The notes under the pieces were generated by a model. The model was not told the DNA's origin, did no database searches, and worked only from the letters and a program-made list of their open reading frames with translations. A DNA stretch of 54,473 nt from an uncultured Bacteroidota bacterium (lineage in GTDB: Bacteria; Bacteroidota; Bacteroidia; UBA4408). The position numbers and the translations under genes are program-made. Location: positions 1 to 54,473 of the forward strand of contig CAIKXD010000328.1 in the NCBI GenBank assembly GCA_903831265.1. Reading direction: 5' to 3'. Below, piece by piece: positions 9,091-16,182 of the stretch. Numbering within the stretch: the first letter of the stretch is position 1; every line of letters starts with the position of its first letter.

Positions 9091-10092
9091 TTATTTTTTG
9101 TTTAACAATACCCCTTTTGAATAATTTTCTTTCTTTTCGATTTTGCCTTCAGGAGTATAAAAAATGATTAATCCATCATATTGATCATCAACATAATGCC
9201 CTTCTACTTTTACTTGTGTGCCTATTAAAACTCTTTCTACCTCTCCTTCTGCACCATCATCGTTTTTCTTGGGCACTAATTTGTATTCGCCTTTTTGATA
9301 ATATTCTATAAAAGGCCCATTCTTTTTTGAATTTTTATAGGTAATATGTAATTTTGGAATACCATTAGGATATTCTTCATCAAAGGTACCATTATAATAT
9401 TTAAAATTTATTCTTTCGCCTTTTTTGATTGTTTCTTTAAATGATGGAAATCCTCTGTCGTCATAGTAAAACCAATCGCCAACTTGTGCGCCATTGACAT
9501 AGGAACCATAAGCACTTTTTTCACCGGTATCATGATAGCGTGTTACTTTTCCTTCATATCGCCCATCTTTTAAAATGCCTTCTTCTTTTTTCTTTTCATT
9601 TTCGTAGAACTGAGTATTTAAACCGCTTTTAACATCATTTACCCACTCGCTTTCTTCAAATTTTTTACCACTTTCGTAGAAGATAAATGATTTACCATGT
9701 CTTTTATTGTCTTTATAATTCTCTACAGAGGTTAACCTTTCCTTTTCATCATAAAAACTCCAGGTACTGTCTTTTTTTTCTTTAAGATAATTTCCTTTTG
9801 CTTTAACACCTCCAACCTCATGGAAGATGATTGTTTTGGCTAAATCACCATTTTTAAAATAATCTGTTTCTGCTTTTTTTTGACCACCGGTGTAATAATA
9901 AGTAAAGTGCCCTGTTGGCTTTCCATCTTTAAAAGTACCTTCATATTTTAGCTGACCCAATTCATTGGTTTTACGCCATAATCCTTGTTTTAGACCTTTG
10001 CTATCAGTATAATTTAATTGATCTTTGTCCTGTGCGATAAGCACATTAGCCCAAAGAAAACTAAGCAGGAATAGAAAAAAATTAAACTTCAT
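9091..10092 (-). CDS. Secreted MORN-repeat (YwqK-like) protein
   Basis: 333 residues with a signal peptide (MKFNFFLFLLSFLWANVLIA, then Q). The body is a series of about 22-residue MORN-type repeats such as GLWRKTNELGQLKYEGTF, GTYVNG-like turns and KHGKSFIFYESGK. These form an extended beta-sheet meander. Annotation pipelines often call such proteins YwqK-family antitoxins, but no toxin is seen here and I do not accept that role. It is the first gene of the MORN-mnmA-lipoprotein operon and has a good promoter (TTTG, 22 nt, TATTTTTG) 14 nt before its ATG. Confidence 0.85.
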   Translation of the reverse strand: MKFNFFLFLLSFLWANVLIAQDKDQLNYTDSKGLKQGLWRKTNELGQLKYEGTFKDGKPTGHFTYYYTGGQKKAETDYFKNGDLAKTIIFHEVGGVKAKGNYLKEKKDSTWSFYDEKERLTSVENYKDNKRHGKSFIFYESGKKFEESEWVNDVKSGLNTQFYENEKKKEEGILKDGRYEGKVTRYHDTGEKSAYGSYVNGAQVGDWFYYDDRGFPSFKETIKKGERINFKYYNGTFDEEYPNGIPKLHITYKNSKKNGPFIEYYQKGEYKLVPKKNDDGAEGEVERVLIGTQVKVEGHYVDDQYDGLIIFYTPEGKIEKKENYSKGVLLNKK

Positions 10093-10106
10093 AATTCATT
10101 AAAGTG

Positions 10107-10140
10107 CAAAAATATTAACAAAATCATACTTTCATTCAAA
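10107..10140 (-). promoter_or_regulatory. Promoter of the MORN-mnmA operon
   Basis: On the minus strand TTTG (10137-10140), a 22-nt spacer and TATTTTTG (10107-10114) match the Bacteroidota -33/-7 promoter pattern. The ATG is 14 nt downstream of the -7 box. Confidence 0.5.
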
Positions 10141-10247
10141 TTTAAATAAAATGTATGCCAAAAATGTTTAATACTAAAATAATTCCTGTAAAGCATAACC
10201 CAAGAACCGAAATATTGCTCATATTTGCAACATCTACTCTAATATAC

Positions 10248-11228
10248 ATGAAATCAAAAAATCTTTTATTTATTCTTGCTTTTCAATTGGTATTTTTACT
10301 GAACGCCAATGCGCAATTATTATTGAACGAGGTTAAAGTAAATCCGCCAGGAAACGATAATCCTTTCGAATTTATTGAATTGAAAGGCACTCCCGGAAGT
10401 TTGATTTCAAATACTTACTTATTAATTTTAGAAGGCGATTCAGCAAGTGCCGGCAACGCAGATTTAGTGATAAGATTAAATAATATTACTTTAGGAAGCA
10501 ATGGCTTGTATTTTATTGGTACCTCATTGGGTTATACAATAGCTGCACCAACCCTTTTGCGAGATACACTTATTTTTGGCATACCGGGAGGTATTATAGA
10601 AAATGGCAGTAGTACTTTCCTATTGGTTTATAGCATAACGCCTATTATTTATGGTTTAGATTATGATGCAAATAATGATGGTACTTTGGAGTTGCCTGCT
10701 GGTGCTACTATTGTAGATTCATTTGGATGGATTTCTGGAGGTTCAACTGCTGCTGTTTTGTATTCTTCAGCTGTGATTGCGCAAAGCAATGGCACACCAG
10801 ATGCAGCAGTTAGATTTTATGGAAATAATGTGGCCAACTCAGCCGCAGCTTGGTATTGTGGCGACTTAATTGGTACAGGTGTAAGTGGAACTTTCGATGC
10901 CTTAGAAATCAGTTTTAATTTTCCTACAGGTGGCGCACTCAGTCCTGGTGATCATAATTTACCAAACACTTTATCAGTAAAAGAAATTGTGCCTTCAAAC
11001 AAACTAATTATTAGTCCAAATCCTGCGCAAAATAAAGTAAATGTAAATGGCATTAAAAACAATGCTAACTTTCAAATATTTGATATCACTGGCAAATTAA
11101 AAATGAGTGGACAAGTTTCACCAAATCAATTAGAGATTGATGTTCAAGAATTTACCGATGGCCTTTATTTACTAAAAGTATACAATGCACAAGAGTTGTA
11201 TTGTTCAAAATTCGAAATTCATAAATAG
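10248..11228 (+). CDS. Secreted lamin-tail-domain protein with T9SS type A sorting domain
   Basis: I move the start from 10155 to ATG 10248 because MKSKNLLFILAFQLVFLLNA followed by NAQ is a standard signal peptide and the residues before it look untranslated. The mature protein begins LLLNEVKVNPPGNDNPFEFI, the opening of a lamin-tail-like (LTD) domain. The last 75 residues (LIISPNPAQNKV, then FDITGKL and DGLYLLKVY) form a T9SS type A (Por secretion) sorting domain. The product is predicted to be surface-anchored or released. Its substrate is unknown; similar LTD proteins often carry nuclease or carbohydrate domains, but none is visible here. It ends 22 nt before upp. Confidence 0.85.
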   Translation: MKSKNLLFILAFQLVFLLNANAQLLLNEVKVNPPGNDNPFEFIELKGTPGSLISNTYLLILEGDSASAGNADLVIRLNNITLGSNGLYFIGTSLGYTIAAPTLLRDTLIFGIPGGIIENGSSTFLLVYSITPIIYGLDYDANNDGTLELPAGATIVDSFGWISGGSTAAVLYSSAVIAQSNGTPDAAVRFYGNNVANSAAAWYCGDLIGTGVSGTFDALEISFNFPTGGALSPGDHNLPNTLSVKEIVPSNKLIISPNPAQNKVNVNGIKNNANFQIFDITGKLKMSGQVSPNQLEIDVQEFTDGLYLLKVYNAQELYCSKFEIHK

Positions 11229-11250
11229 TTAATTATAGAAAAGATACATT

Positions 11251-11898
11251 ATGGCAAATATCATAGGAAGAACAAATTCAATTTTTAATCAATTTGTAGC
11301 TGAAATAAGAGATGCGTCTATACAAACAGACAGTATGCGCTTTAGAAGAAATCTGGAAAGGATGGGTGAAATAATGGCTTATGAATTAAGTAAGGATTTA
11401 AGCTATAAAATATCTTCTGTAACAACATCTCTTGGTGAAGCAGAGGTTGGTGTTATAGATGATCAGATTGTTATTGGCACCATTTTAAGAGCTGGTTTAC
11501 CATTGCATCAAGGGGTGTTAAATTATTTTGATAGAGCTCAAAATGCTTTTATCTCTGCCTACAGAAAGCATCATAAGGACAATTCATTTGAAATAGCGAT
11601 TGAATATTTATCGAGCCCCGATTTAGATGGCAAAATTTTAATACTAACCGATCCTATGTTGGCCACAGGTTCTTCAATGGTTTTAGCATTTAAGGGATTA
11701 TTAAGTAAAGGAACACCAAAACACATACACATTGTAGCCGCAATTGCCAGTAAAGAAGGATTGCAATATGTTGAAAAAAATATGCCCGAAAACACTACTG
11801 TTTGGGTTGGTGCTGTAGATGATGAATTAACTGTACAGTCGTATATTGTGCCAGGATTGGGCGATGCAGGCGACTTGGCATATGGAGTGAAATCGTAA
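11251..11898 (+). CDS. upp: Uracil phosphoribosyltransferase
   Basis: Pyrimidine salvage: uracil plus PRPP to UMP and pyrophosphate. The 215-residue length is normal. The PRPP-binding loop is DPMLATGSS at residues 134-142. ILRAGLPL near residue 79 and the uracil-binding C-terminal end IVPGLGDAGDLAYG are conserved. prs, which makes the co-substrate PRPP, lies about 1 kb downstream on the same strand, a functional pairing though probably a separate transcript. Confidence 0.97.
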   Translation: MANIIGRTNSIFNQFVAEIRDASIQTDSMRFRRNLERMGEIMAYELSKDLSYKISSVTTSLGEAEVGVIDDQIVIGTILRAGLPLHQGVLNYFDRAQNAFISAYRKHHKDNSFEIAIEYLSSPDLDGKILILTDPMLATGSSMVLAFKGLLSKGTPKHIHIVAAIASKEGLQYVEKNMPENTTVWVGAVDDELTVQSYIVPGLGDAGDLAYGVKS

Positions 11899-11900
11899 TT

Positions 11901-12371
11901 TTGGGTTTTGTATTTCTTAAAATATTGGGTATTGCTTTAGGCTGTGCTGTAAAGCCTGTAATTGCTATTCCTGCTTCTGTGGCAGCTGGTGCCGAATTTT
12001 ATCAAACTATATTAGGTGGAATTATAGGAGGTTGTACAGGTATAACGATTTATTTATATAGTTTAGACTACTTATTAAAAACGTATAAAAAGCATCTTCA
12101 CAATAAAAAGCACCATGAAGTTGTAAAGGCGCCCGTTAAAAAAAAAGCTGTATTTACTAAAAGAAATAGGATGATTGTGCGTTTAATGCAAAAATATGGA
12201 TTGAACGGAATTGCCTTTTTAACCCCTCTGTTATCATTGCCATTAGGCGTATTTATTGCCGAAAGAATTAATGAAAAGTTTATTCAGAATCGCCAAAAGG
12301 TATTGTTGTATTTGTGTGTTTCGATGGTGATATGGACTTTTATTTTAACAGGTATTTCGCATTTGTTTTAA
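11901..12371 (+). CDS. Small multi-pass membrane protein
   Basis: 156 residues with a TTG start 2 nt after the upp stop; no ATG is available nearby and GGAG lies about 14 nt upstream, so translational coupling to upp is likely. Three or four membrane segments are visible: residues 4-25, 35-55, 95-115 and 133-152, with a basic loop (HNKKHHEVVKAPVKKKA) between the second and third. The block KYGLNGIAFLTPLLSLPLGV resembles small multidrug-export or SNARE-associated-like membrane proteins, but the match is too weak for a family name. Function unknown. Confidence 0.65.
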   Translation: MGFVFLKILGIALGCAVKPVIAIPASVAAGAEFYQTILGGIIGGCTGITIYLYSLDYLLKTYKKHLHNKKHHEVVKAPVKKKAVFTKRNRMIVRLMQKYGLNGIAFLTPLLSLPLGVFIAERINEKFIQNRQKVLLYLCVSMVIWTFILTGISHLF

Positions 12372-12388
12372 ATTGTGAAAGGACTTGG

Positions 12389-12534
12389 AGTCCTCGTTGC
12401 TTCCGAAGTTTCGGAACGAGGACTAGTAAAGGTGACCTGTTTTACCACAGTAATTTGCATTTTTGCAATCTGTAAAATTATTTATTGGGCACAAGTCTGA
12501 AGACTCGCGCCAGGTATAGTATGAAGACTCGTGC
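12389..12534. repeat. REP-like palindromic segment
   Basis: 12389-12424 is a 10-bp perfect inverted repeat (AGTCCTCGTT ... AACGAGGACT) with an inner CCGAA/TTCGG stem. 12494-12505 is AGTCTGAAGACT. GAAGACTCGCGC (12499-12510) recurs as GAAGACTCGTGC (12523-12534). This looks like intergenic palindromic (REP-type) DNA; no associated transposase is in the window. Confidence 0.5.
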
Positions 12535-12551
12535 TAGTAAATGATATAATA

Positions 12552-12680
12552 ATACCGATTACACTTTCAATTTAGTCCAATTGCGTCCAAGCCTTATTTT
12601 ACTAGTATCAAGTTGTATCGGCATTAACCATTGTAAATTTATTAAAAAGCTTTGGGCTATTTAATAAATATAATTGGTAT
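12552..12680 (+). repeat. Modular hairpin repeat, copy A
   Basis: 129 bp bounded by ATACCGATT and AATTGGTAT, imperfect terminal inverted repeats. The left half runs ATACCGATTACACTTTCAA to ATCGGCAT. The right half is a hairpin with perfect 10-bp arms ATTTATTAAA/TTTAATAAAT. Related copies lie at 14597, 40924 and 54411. With the REP-like segment it fills most of the 500-bp gap upstream of prs. Confidence 0.75.
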
Positions 12681-12841
12681 AACTTGCGTTGGTATGCTTT
12701 AGTCGGTAAAAAGCCATTTAAAGTAAGAATATTAAGATTTTTATCAATTAAGGATTTGCCGCTATGGTTGTCTACTAAAAAATCGTGCTGCGAAATTCCA
12801 ATTTTTGCTGTATAATTCTTTTTATTTTTGAATAAAAAAAG
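12608..12841 (-). pseudogene. Start-less open frame, possible gene remnant
   Basis: On the minus strand 77 sense codons stay open from just after a TAG (12842-12844) to TGA at 12608-12610, with no usable start codon near the front. The translation includes DFLVDNHSGKSLIDKNLNIL and AYQRKLYQLYLLNSPKLFN, which looks protein-like. Its last third overlaps repeat copy A. It may be a decayed gene end or chance; I recognise no family. Confidence 0.25.
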
Positions 12842-12842
12842 C

Positions 12843-12850
12843 TACATTTG
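12843..12850 (+). promoter_or_regulatory. Putative -7 box of prs (TACATTTG)
   Basis: TACATTTG fits TAnnTTTG exactly, 24 nt before the prs ATG. No TTG is found at the proper -33 spacing. This also argues that translation starts at ATG 12875, not at the TTG at 12848 that is part of the box. Confidence 0.4.
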
Positions 12851-12874
12851 CACTCCTTTTTTCGGCACATAACC

Positions 12875-13813
12875 ATGGAATCTCAAGTAAAAATATTCTC
12901 AGGCACACAATCGATGTACCTCTCGAGCAACATAGCGTTGAGTTATGGGCAAGATTTAGGTAAAATGACTGTTTCGAGATTTAGTGATGGTGAGTTTCAA
13001 CCTTCATTTGAAGAAACAGTAAGGGGTGCGGATGTTTTTATTATACAATCTACTTTTCCGCCCACAGATAATTTATTTGAAATGTTGTTGATGATTGATG
13101 CCGCAAAAAGGGCATCGGCCAATCAAATTATAGCGGTGATGCCTTATTTTGGTTTTGCTCGACAGGATAGAAAGGATAAGCCTAGAGTTGCTATTGGTGC
13201 TAAATTAGTTGCTAATTTGTTGAGCTCTGCTGGAGTTACACGTATTATCACGATGGATTTGCACGCAGATCAGATACAAGGATTTTTTGATGTGCCAGTA
13301 GATCATTTGTACGCTTCTAGCATATTTTTGCCTTATATACAATCTTTAAATTTACCCAACTTAACCATTGCAGCCCCAGATATGGGAGGTTCTAAAAGAG
13401 CAAATGCGTATGCAAAATATTTAAATTGCGATATTGTAATTTGCTATAAACAACGCAAGGTGGCCAACAAAATTGAAAGCATGACTTTGATAGGTGATGT
13501 AGAAGGTAAAGATATTGTGTTGATAGATGATATTGTAGATACCGCAGGCACTTTGGCTAAGGCTTGTGACATTATGATGGATAAGGGCGCTAACAGCGTT
13601 AGAGCAGTTTGCACCCATCCAATTTTATCTGGCAAAGCTTATGAAACCATAGAGAAATCTAAGTTAACGGAGTTGATAGTTACTGACACGATACCGCTTA
13701 AACCAGAAATGAATTTGGGCAAAATAAAGGTGCTAACGGTGGCCGATTTATTTGCAGATGTGTTTAAGCGTGTGCATAATTTTGAATCTATAAGTTCTTA
13801 TTTTATATCATAA
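12875..13813 (+). CDS. prs: Ribose-phosphate pyrophosphokinase (PRPP synthetase)
   Basis: Makes PRPP from ribose 5-phosphate and ATP for nucleotide, His and Trp synthesis. The track start (TTG 12848) overlaps the promoter box; ATG 12875 gives MESQVKIFSGTQS, the normal N-terminus, and a 312-residue protein. Family motifs: FSDGEF, the ATP site PYFGFARQDRKD with PRVAIGAKLVANLL, DLHADQIQGFFD (Mg-PRPP motif), and the ribose-5-phosphate loop DDIVDTAGTL. The next gene is rplY (L25), 77 nt downstream, a common pairing in bacteria. Confidence 0.97.
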   Translation: MESQVKIFSGTQSMYLSSNIALSYGQDLGKMTVSRFSDGEFQPSFEETVRGADVFIIQSTFPPTDNLFEMLLMIDAAKRASANQIIAVMPYFGFARQDRKDKPRVAIGAKLVANLLSSAGVTRIITMDLHADQIQGFFDVPVDHLYASSIFLPYIQSLNLPNLTIAAPDMGGSKRANAYAKYLNCDIVICYKQRKVANKIESMTLIGDVEGKDIVLIDDIVDTAGTLAKACDIMMDKGANSVRAVCTHPILSGKAYETIEKSKLTELIVTDTIPLKPEMNLGKIKVLTVADLFADVFKRVHNFESISSYFIS

Positions 13814-13890
13814 AAATTACCCGCATTAATTAATAATATATAACCAAAGCAAGGGCGGGATTTGCTGAGGTTGAACAAAAAATAAATTAA

Positions 13891-14481
13891 ATGAAATCAG
13901 TATCTATTAGCGGCTTGTCTAGAGCAAGCGTAGGGAAAAAAGATGCGAAAGCAGTGCGCAATGCAGGCTTTGTACCTTGTGTGCTTTACGGAGGTAAAGA
14001 CCAAAAAACTTTTTCGGTAAAGTATAACGATTTATTACCTTTGGTTTACACACCAGAAGTATTAACAGTTGACTTAAACATTGATGGCACAAACTACAAG
14101 GCCTTGATGCAAGAAATTCAATTTCATGCCATTAATGACAAAATAGTACATATCGACTTTTTAGAGATGTTCGATAACAAGCCAGTTTTTATTGATATTC
14201 CGGTACATACTACAGGGAACTCAATTGGGGTTAAAGCGGGTGGTAAGTTAACTTTGAATGTAAGAAAATTGAAAGTAAAAGCATTACCAGCTAATTTACC
14301 AGATAGCATTGAAATTAAAATTGATCACCTAGATATTGGAAAAAGCATAAGAGTTTCTGAAATTGCTGTAAATAATATTGAATTGTTGGATACACCAAAC
14401 ATGGTTGTTGTAACTATTAAAGCTACACGTAACATGGCTTCAGCAGCAACAGATGCAGCTAAGGCTCCAGGTAAGAAGTAA
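13891..14481 (+). CDS. rplY: 50S ribosomal protein L25 / general stress protein Ctc
   Basis: Binds 5S rRNA in the large subunit. The 196-residue long (CTC) form has the N-terminal L25 domain (residues 1-90, with GFVPCVLYGG and EIQFHAINDKIVHIDFLEM) and the C-terminal TL5/CTC beta domain (VRKLKVKALPANLPD, then IKIDHLDIGKSIRVSEI), ending in an Ala/Lys-rich tail. It is followed by a strong terminator hairpin at 14497-14534, so it closes the prs-rplY unit. Confidence 0.96.
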   Translation: MKSVSISGLSRASVGKKDAKAVRNAGFVPCVLYGGKDQKTFSVKYNDLLPLVYTPEVLTVDLNIDGTNYKALMQEIQFHAINDKIVHIDFLEMFDNKPVFIDIPVHTTGNSIGVKAGGKLTLNVRKLKVKALPANLPDSIEIKIDHLDIGKSIRVSEIAVNNIELLDTPNMVVVTIKATRNMASAATDAAKAPGKK

Positions 14482-14496
14482 TTTAAACTTGCTATT

Positions 14497-14534
14497 AAAA
14501 AAGGGATACAAATTACTTTGTATCCCTTTTTTTT
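14497..14534 (+). terminator. Rho-independent terminator after rplY
   Basis: AAAAAAGGGATACAAA, a short TTAC loop, then TTTGTATCCC followed by a run of T. This is a 10-bp G/C-containing stem plus A/T tracts, placed 15 nt after the rplY stop. The A tract on the other side could let it work in both directions. Confidence 0.85.
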
Positions 14535-14596
14535 GTGTTAATCCGTACAAATCGCACTATCCCAGCGTGAAATAAGGAATTGCCCAAATTTGTTTT

Positions 14597-14669
14597 ATAC
14601 CGATACTGCTTGAAATTAGTAAAGTAAGGCCCTGCTTCAATTGGACTAAACTGAAAGTGTAATCGGTAT
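14597..14669 (-). repeat. Modular hairpin repeat, copy B (left module only)
   Basis: 73 bp bounded by perfect 8-bp inverted repeats ATACCGAT and ATCGGTAT. Read on the minus strand it begins ATACCGATTACACTTTCAG and matches the left half of copies A and C. It is followed on that strand by ACAAATTTGGGCAATT, which also occurs beside copy D. The right hairpin module is absent. The track ORF 14513-14806 is a product of this repeat, not a gene. Confidence 0.75.
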
Positions 14670-14720
14670 AATATTTCATTTAATATGATTTTAGTATATT
14701 CGCTAAAAATTGAATGTGAT

Positions 14721-15065
14721 ATGAAGTATGGTAAATATTTTTCATTGGCACTATGTTTGTTTGTGGTTGCCTGTGGTACAAGTAAAAAAACAGTAAAAGA
14801 TACCACAGCGGCATTGCCTGAAGTGAGTTACAAAAAAAATATTTTGCCGATTATTGAAAGTAAATGCGCAGTTTCTGGTTGTCATATTCAAGGATTTCAT
14901 GAAGGTGACTTTACCATATTTGAAGATTTAAAAAAGCAGGTTGATAAAGGAAAGGTAAGAAGGTTAGTAATAGATAATAAAAGTATGCCGCCAGAACAAC
15001 CTTTGGATAGTAAAGAAATAAAATTAATAGATGCCTGGCTTAAACAGGGAGGAAATAATAACTAA
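14721..15065 (+). CDS. Lipoprotein with cytochrome-c-like CX4CH motif
   Basis: I start at ATG 14721 (MKYGKYFSLALCLFVVACGT), a lipoprotein signal with Cys at about residue 18; the track start adds residues encoded by repeat DNA. The 114-residue protein has YKKNILPIIESKCAVSGCH: C-A-V-S-G-C-H is a CX4CH motif, one residue longer than standard CXXXCH-type and two longer than CXXCH haem sites. The layout (N..I.P.....C...CH ... DNKSMPP ... I..W...G) is that of planctomycete-type (PSCyt1-like) single-haem domains, including MPP, whose Met could be the distal ligand. A small periplasmic electron carrier is plausible. A YceI protein follows 20 nt later. Confidence 0.8.
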   Translation: MKYGKYFSLALCLFVVACGTSKKTVKDTTAALPEVSYKKNILPIIESKCAVSGCHIQGFHEGDFTIFEDLKKQVDKGKVRRLVIDNKSMPPEQPLDSKEIKLIDAWLKQGGNNN

Positions 15066-15085
15066 AAACCAAAATTAAACTAATT

Positions 15086-15637
15086 ATGAAAAAAATCATT
15101 GCCTTTACAGCGCTTTTATTTGCTGGATATTCTAGCATCAACGCCCAAGTATTTAAATCTAAAAAAGACGAAGTTAAAATAAGTTTTTTTTCTTCAACAC
15201 CTATTGAAGATATCTCTGCGTTACACAGTACTTCAACTTCGTTTATTGCCAATGACTCTATTAAATTTTCATTATCTAACACTGGCTTTATTTTTAAAAG
15301 TCCATTAATGCAAGAGCATTTTAATGAAAATTATATGGAAAGTGCAAAGTATCCCAAATCTACTTTTAGAGGAAAAATTAATGAAAAAACAGACCTAAGC
15401 AAAGATGGTGTTTATAAAGTAACATGCACAGGTGTGATGTTTATGCATGGTGTAGAAAAGGTAATTACTATGCCTGGAACCTTTACTGTTAAAGGTGGAG
15501 ATGTAAATTTAGTGAGCAGCTTCAAAGTTAGATTAGATGATTATAAAATAGCAAGACCAAAGGTAGTAATGGAAAAAATTGCTGAAGAACTTGATATTAA
15601 GATCAATGCAAATTATGCTCCTTACAAGAAGCCTTAA
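15086..15637 (+). CDS. YceI-family periplasmic protein
   Basis: 183 residues with a signal peptide (MKKIIAFTALLFAGYSSINA, then Q). The body has the YceI lipocalin-like barrel signature: FKSPLMQEHFNENYMESAKY, then STFRGKI, and GVEKVITMPGTFTV near the end. YceI proteins bind polyisoprenoid-type lipids or act as hydrogen-atom or electron partners; ligand unknown here. It is 20 nt downstream of the c-type-cytochrome-like lipoprotein, a linkage that fits a shared redox or envelope role. Confidence 0.88.
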   Translation: MKKIIAFTALLFAGYSSINAQVFKSKKDEVKISFFSSTPIEDISALHSTSTSFIANDSIKFSLSNTGFIFKSPLMQEHFNENYMESAKYPKSTFRGKINEKTDLSKDGVYKVTCTGVMFMHGVEKVITMPGTFTVKGGDVNLVSSFKVRLDDYKIARPKVVMEKIAEELDIKINANYAPYKKP

Positions 15638-15650
15638 TTGATTCAGGTTA

Positions 15651-16027
15651 CATGCTTTGTTGGTGGTAACAAAGAGTAAATGGTTCAAAGTTTTTGTTGG
15701 TGATAACACCAACAAAGAGTAAGTTCAAAGGTTTTGTTGGTGATAACACCAACAAAGAGTAGTGAAAACACCAACAAATAGTAACATGCTTTGTTGGTGG
15801 TAACAAAGAGTAAATGGTTTAAAGGTTTTGTTGGTGATAACACCAACAAAGAGTAGTTCAAAGGTTTTGTTGGTAATAACACCAACAAAGAGTAGTTCAA
15901 AGGTTTTGTTGGTAATAACACCAACAAAGAGTAAGTAAATGGTTCAAAGGTTTTGTTGGTGATAACACCAACAAATAGTAAGTGATAACACCAACAAAGA
16001 GTAGTGAAAACACCAACAAAGAGTAAG
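15651..16027. repeat. Tandem array of palindromic units (about 39-40 bp period)
   Basis: Eight imperfect units fill this stretch. Most contain the hairpin TTTGTTGGTG-ATAA-CACCAACAAA, with 10-bp perfect arms, followed by GAGTAGTTCAAAG or a variant. Unit starts are near 15651, 15691, 15731, 15785, 15825, 15864, 15903 and 15950. Units 1 and 4 carry a shortened arm (CATGCTTTGTTGGTGGTAAC). The array lies between convergent YceI and E1 genes. There are no unique spacers, so it is not CRISPR. Minus-strand ORFs through it (LVLSPTKPLN repeats) are not genes. Confidence 0.9.
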
Positions 16028-16130
16028 TTATTTTGGTATTACTGCTGTTATATTAGTAAAACAAATAGTAGATTTATATTGCTGTTATAGCTATACCAAT
16101 AAACTGTTAGGTACTTAAAAAAAGTATATT

Positions 16131-16167
16131 AAAAAGCTCCTGTGAAATTTATTTGCAGGAGCTTTTT
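16131..16167. terminator. Bidirectional terminator between YceI and E1 genes
   Basis: AAAAAGCTCCTG, a 13-nt loop and CAGGAGCTTTTT form a perfect 12-bp stem with A tract before and T tract after. It lies 15 nt past the stop of the minus-strand E1 gene and can serve both converging transcripts. The rest of 16028-16130 shows no other feature. Confidence 0.85.
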
Positions 16168-16182
16168 AATATTGATAAAATG

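Noticed and set aside
9091-10092. Antitoxin of a toxin-antitoxin pair (YwqK label)
   Set aside because: The protein is secreted with MORN repeats, and no toxin gene lies beside it.
14513-14806. 97-residue minus-strand ORF
   Set aside because: It spans the rplY terminator and repeat copy B; similar spurious ORFs arise from such repeats.
15685-15927. 80-residue minus-strand ORF of LVLSPTKPLN repeats
   Set aside because: It is the translated palindromic array; no signal, no start context and no plausible protein.
15651-16027. Possible CRISPR array
   Set aside because: Repeats are contiguous with no unique spacers and each is itself a palindrome; no cas genes are present.
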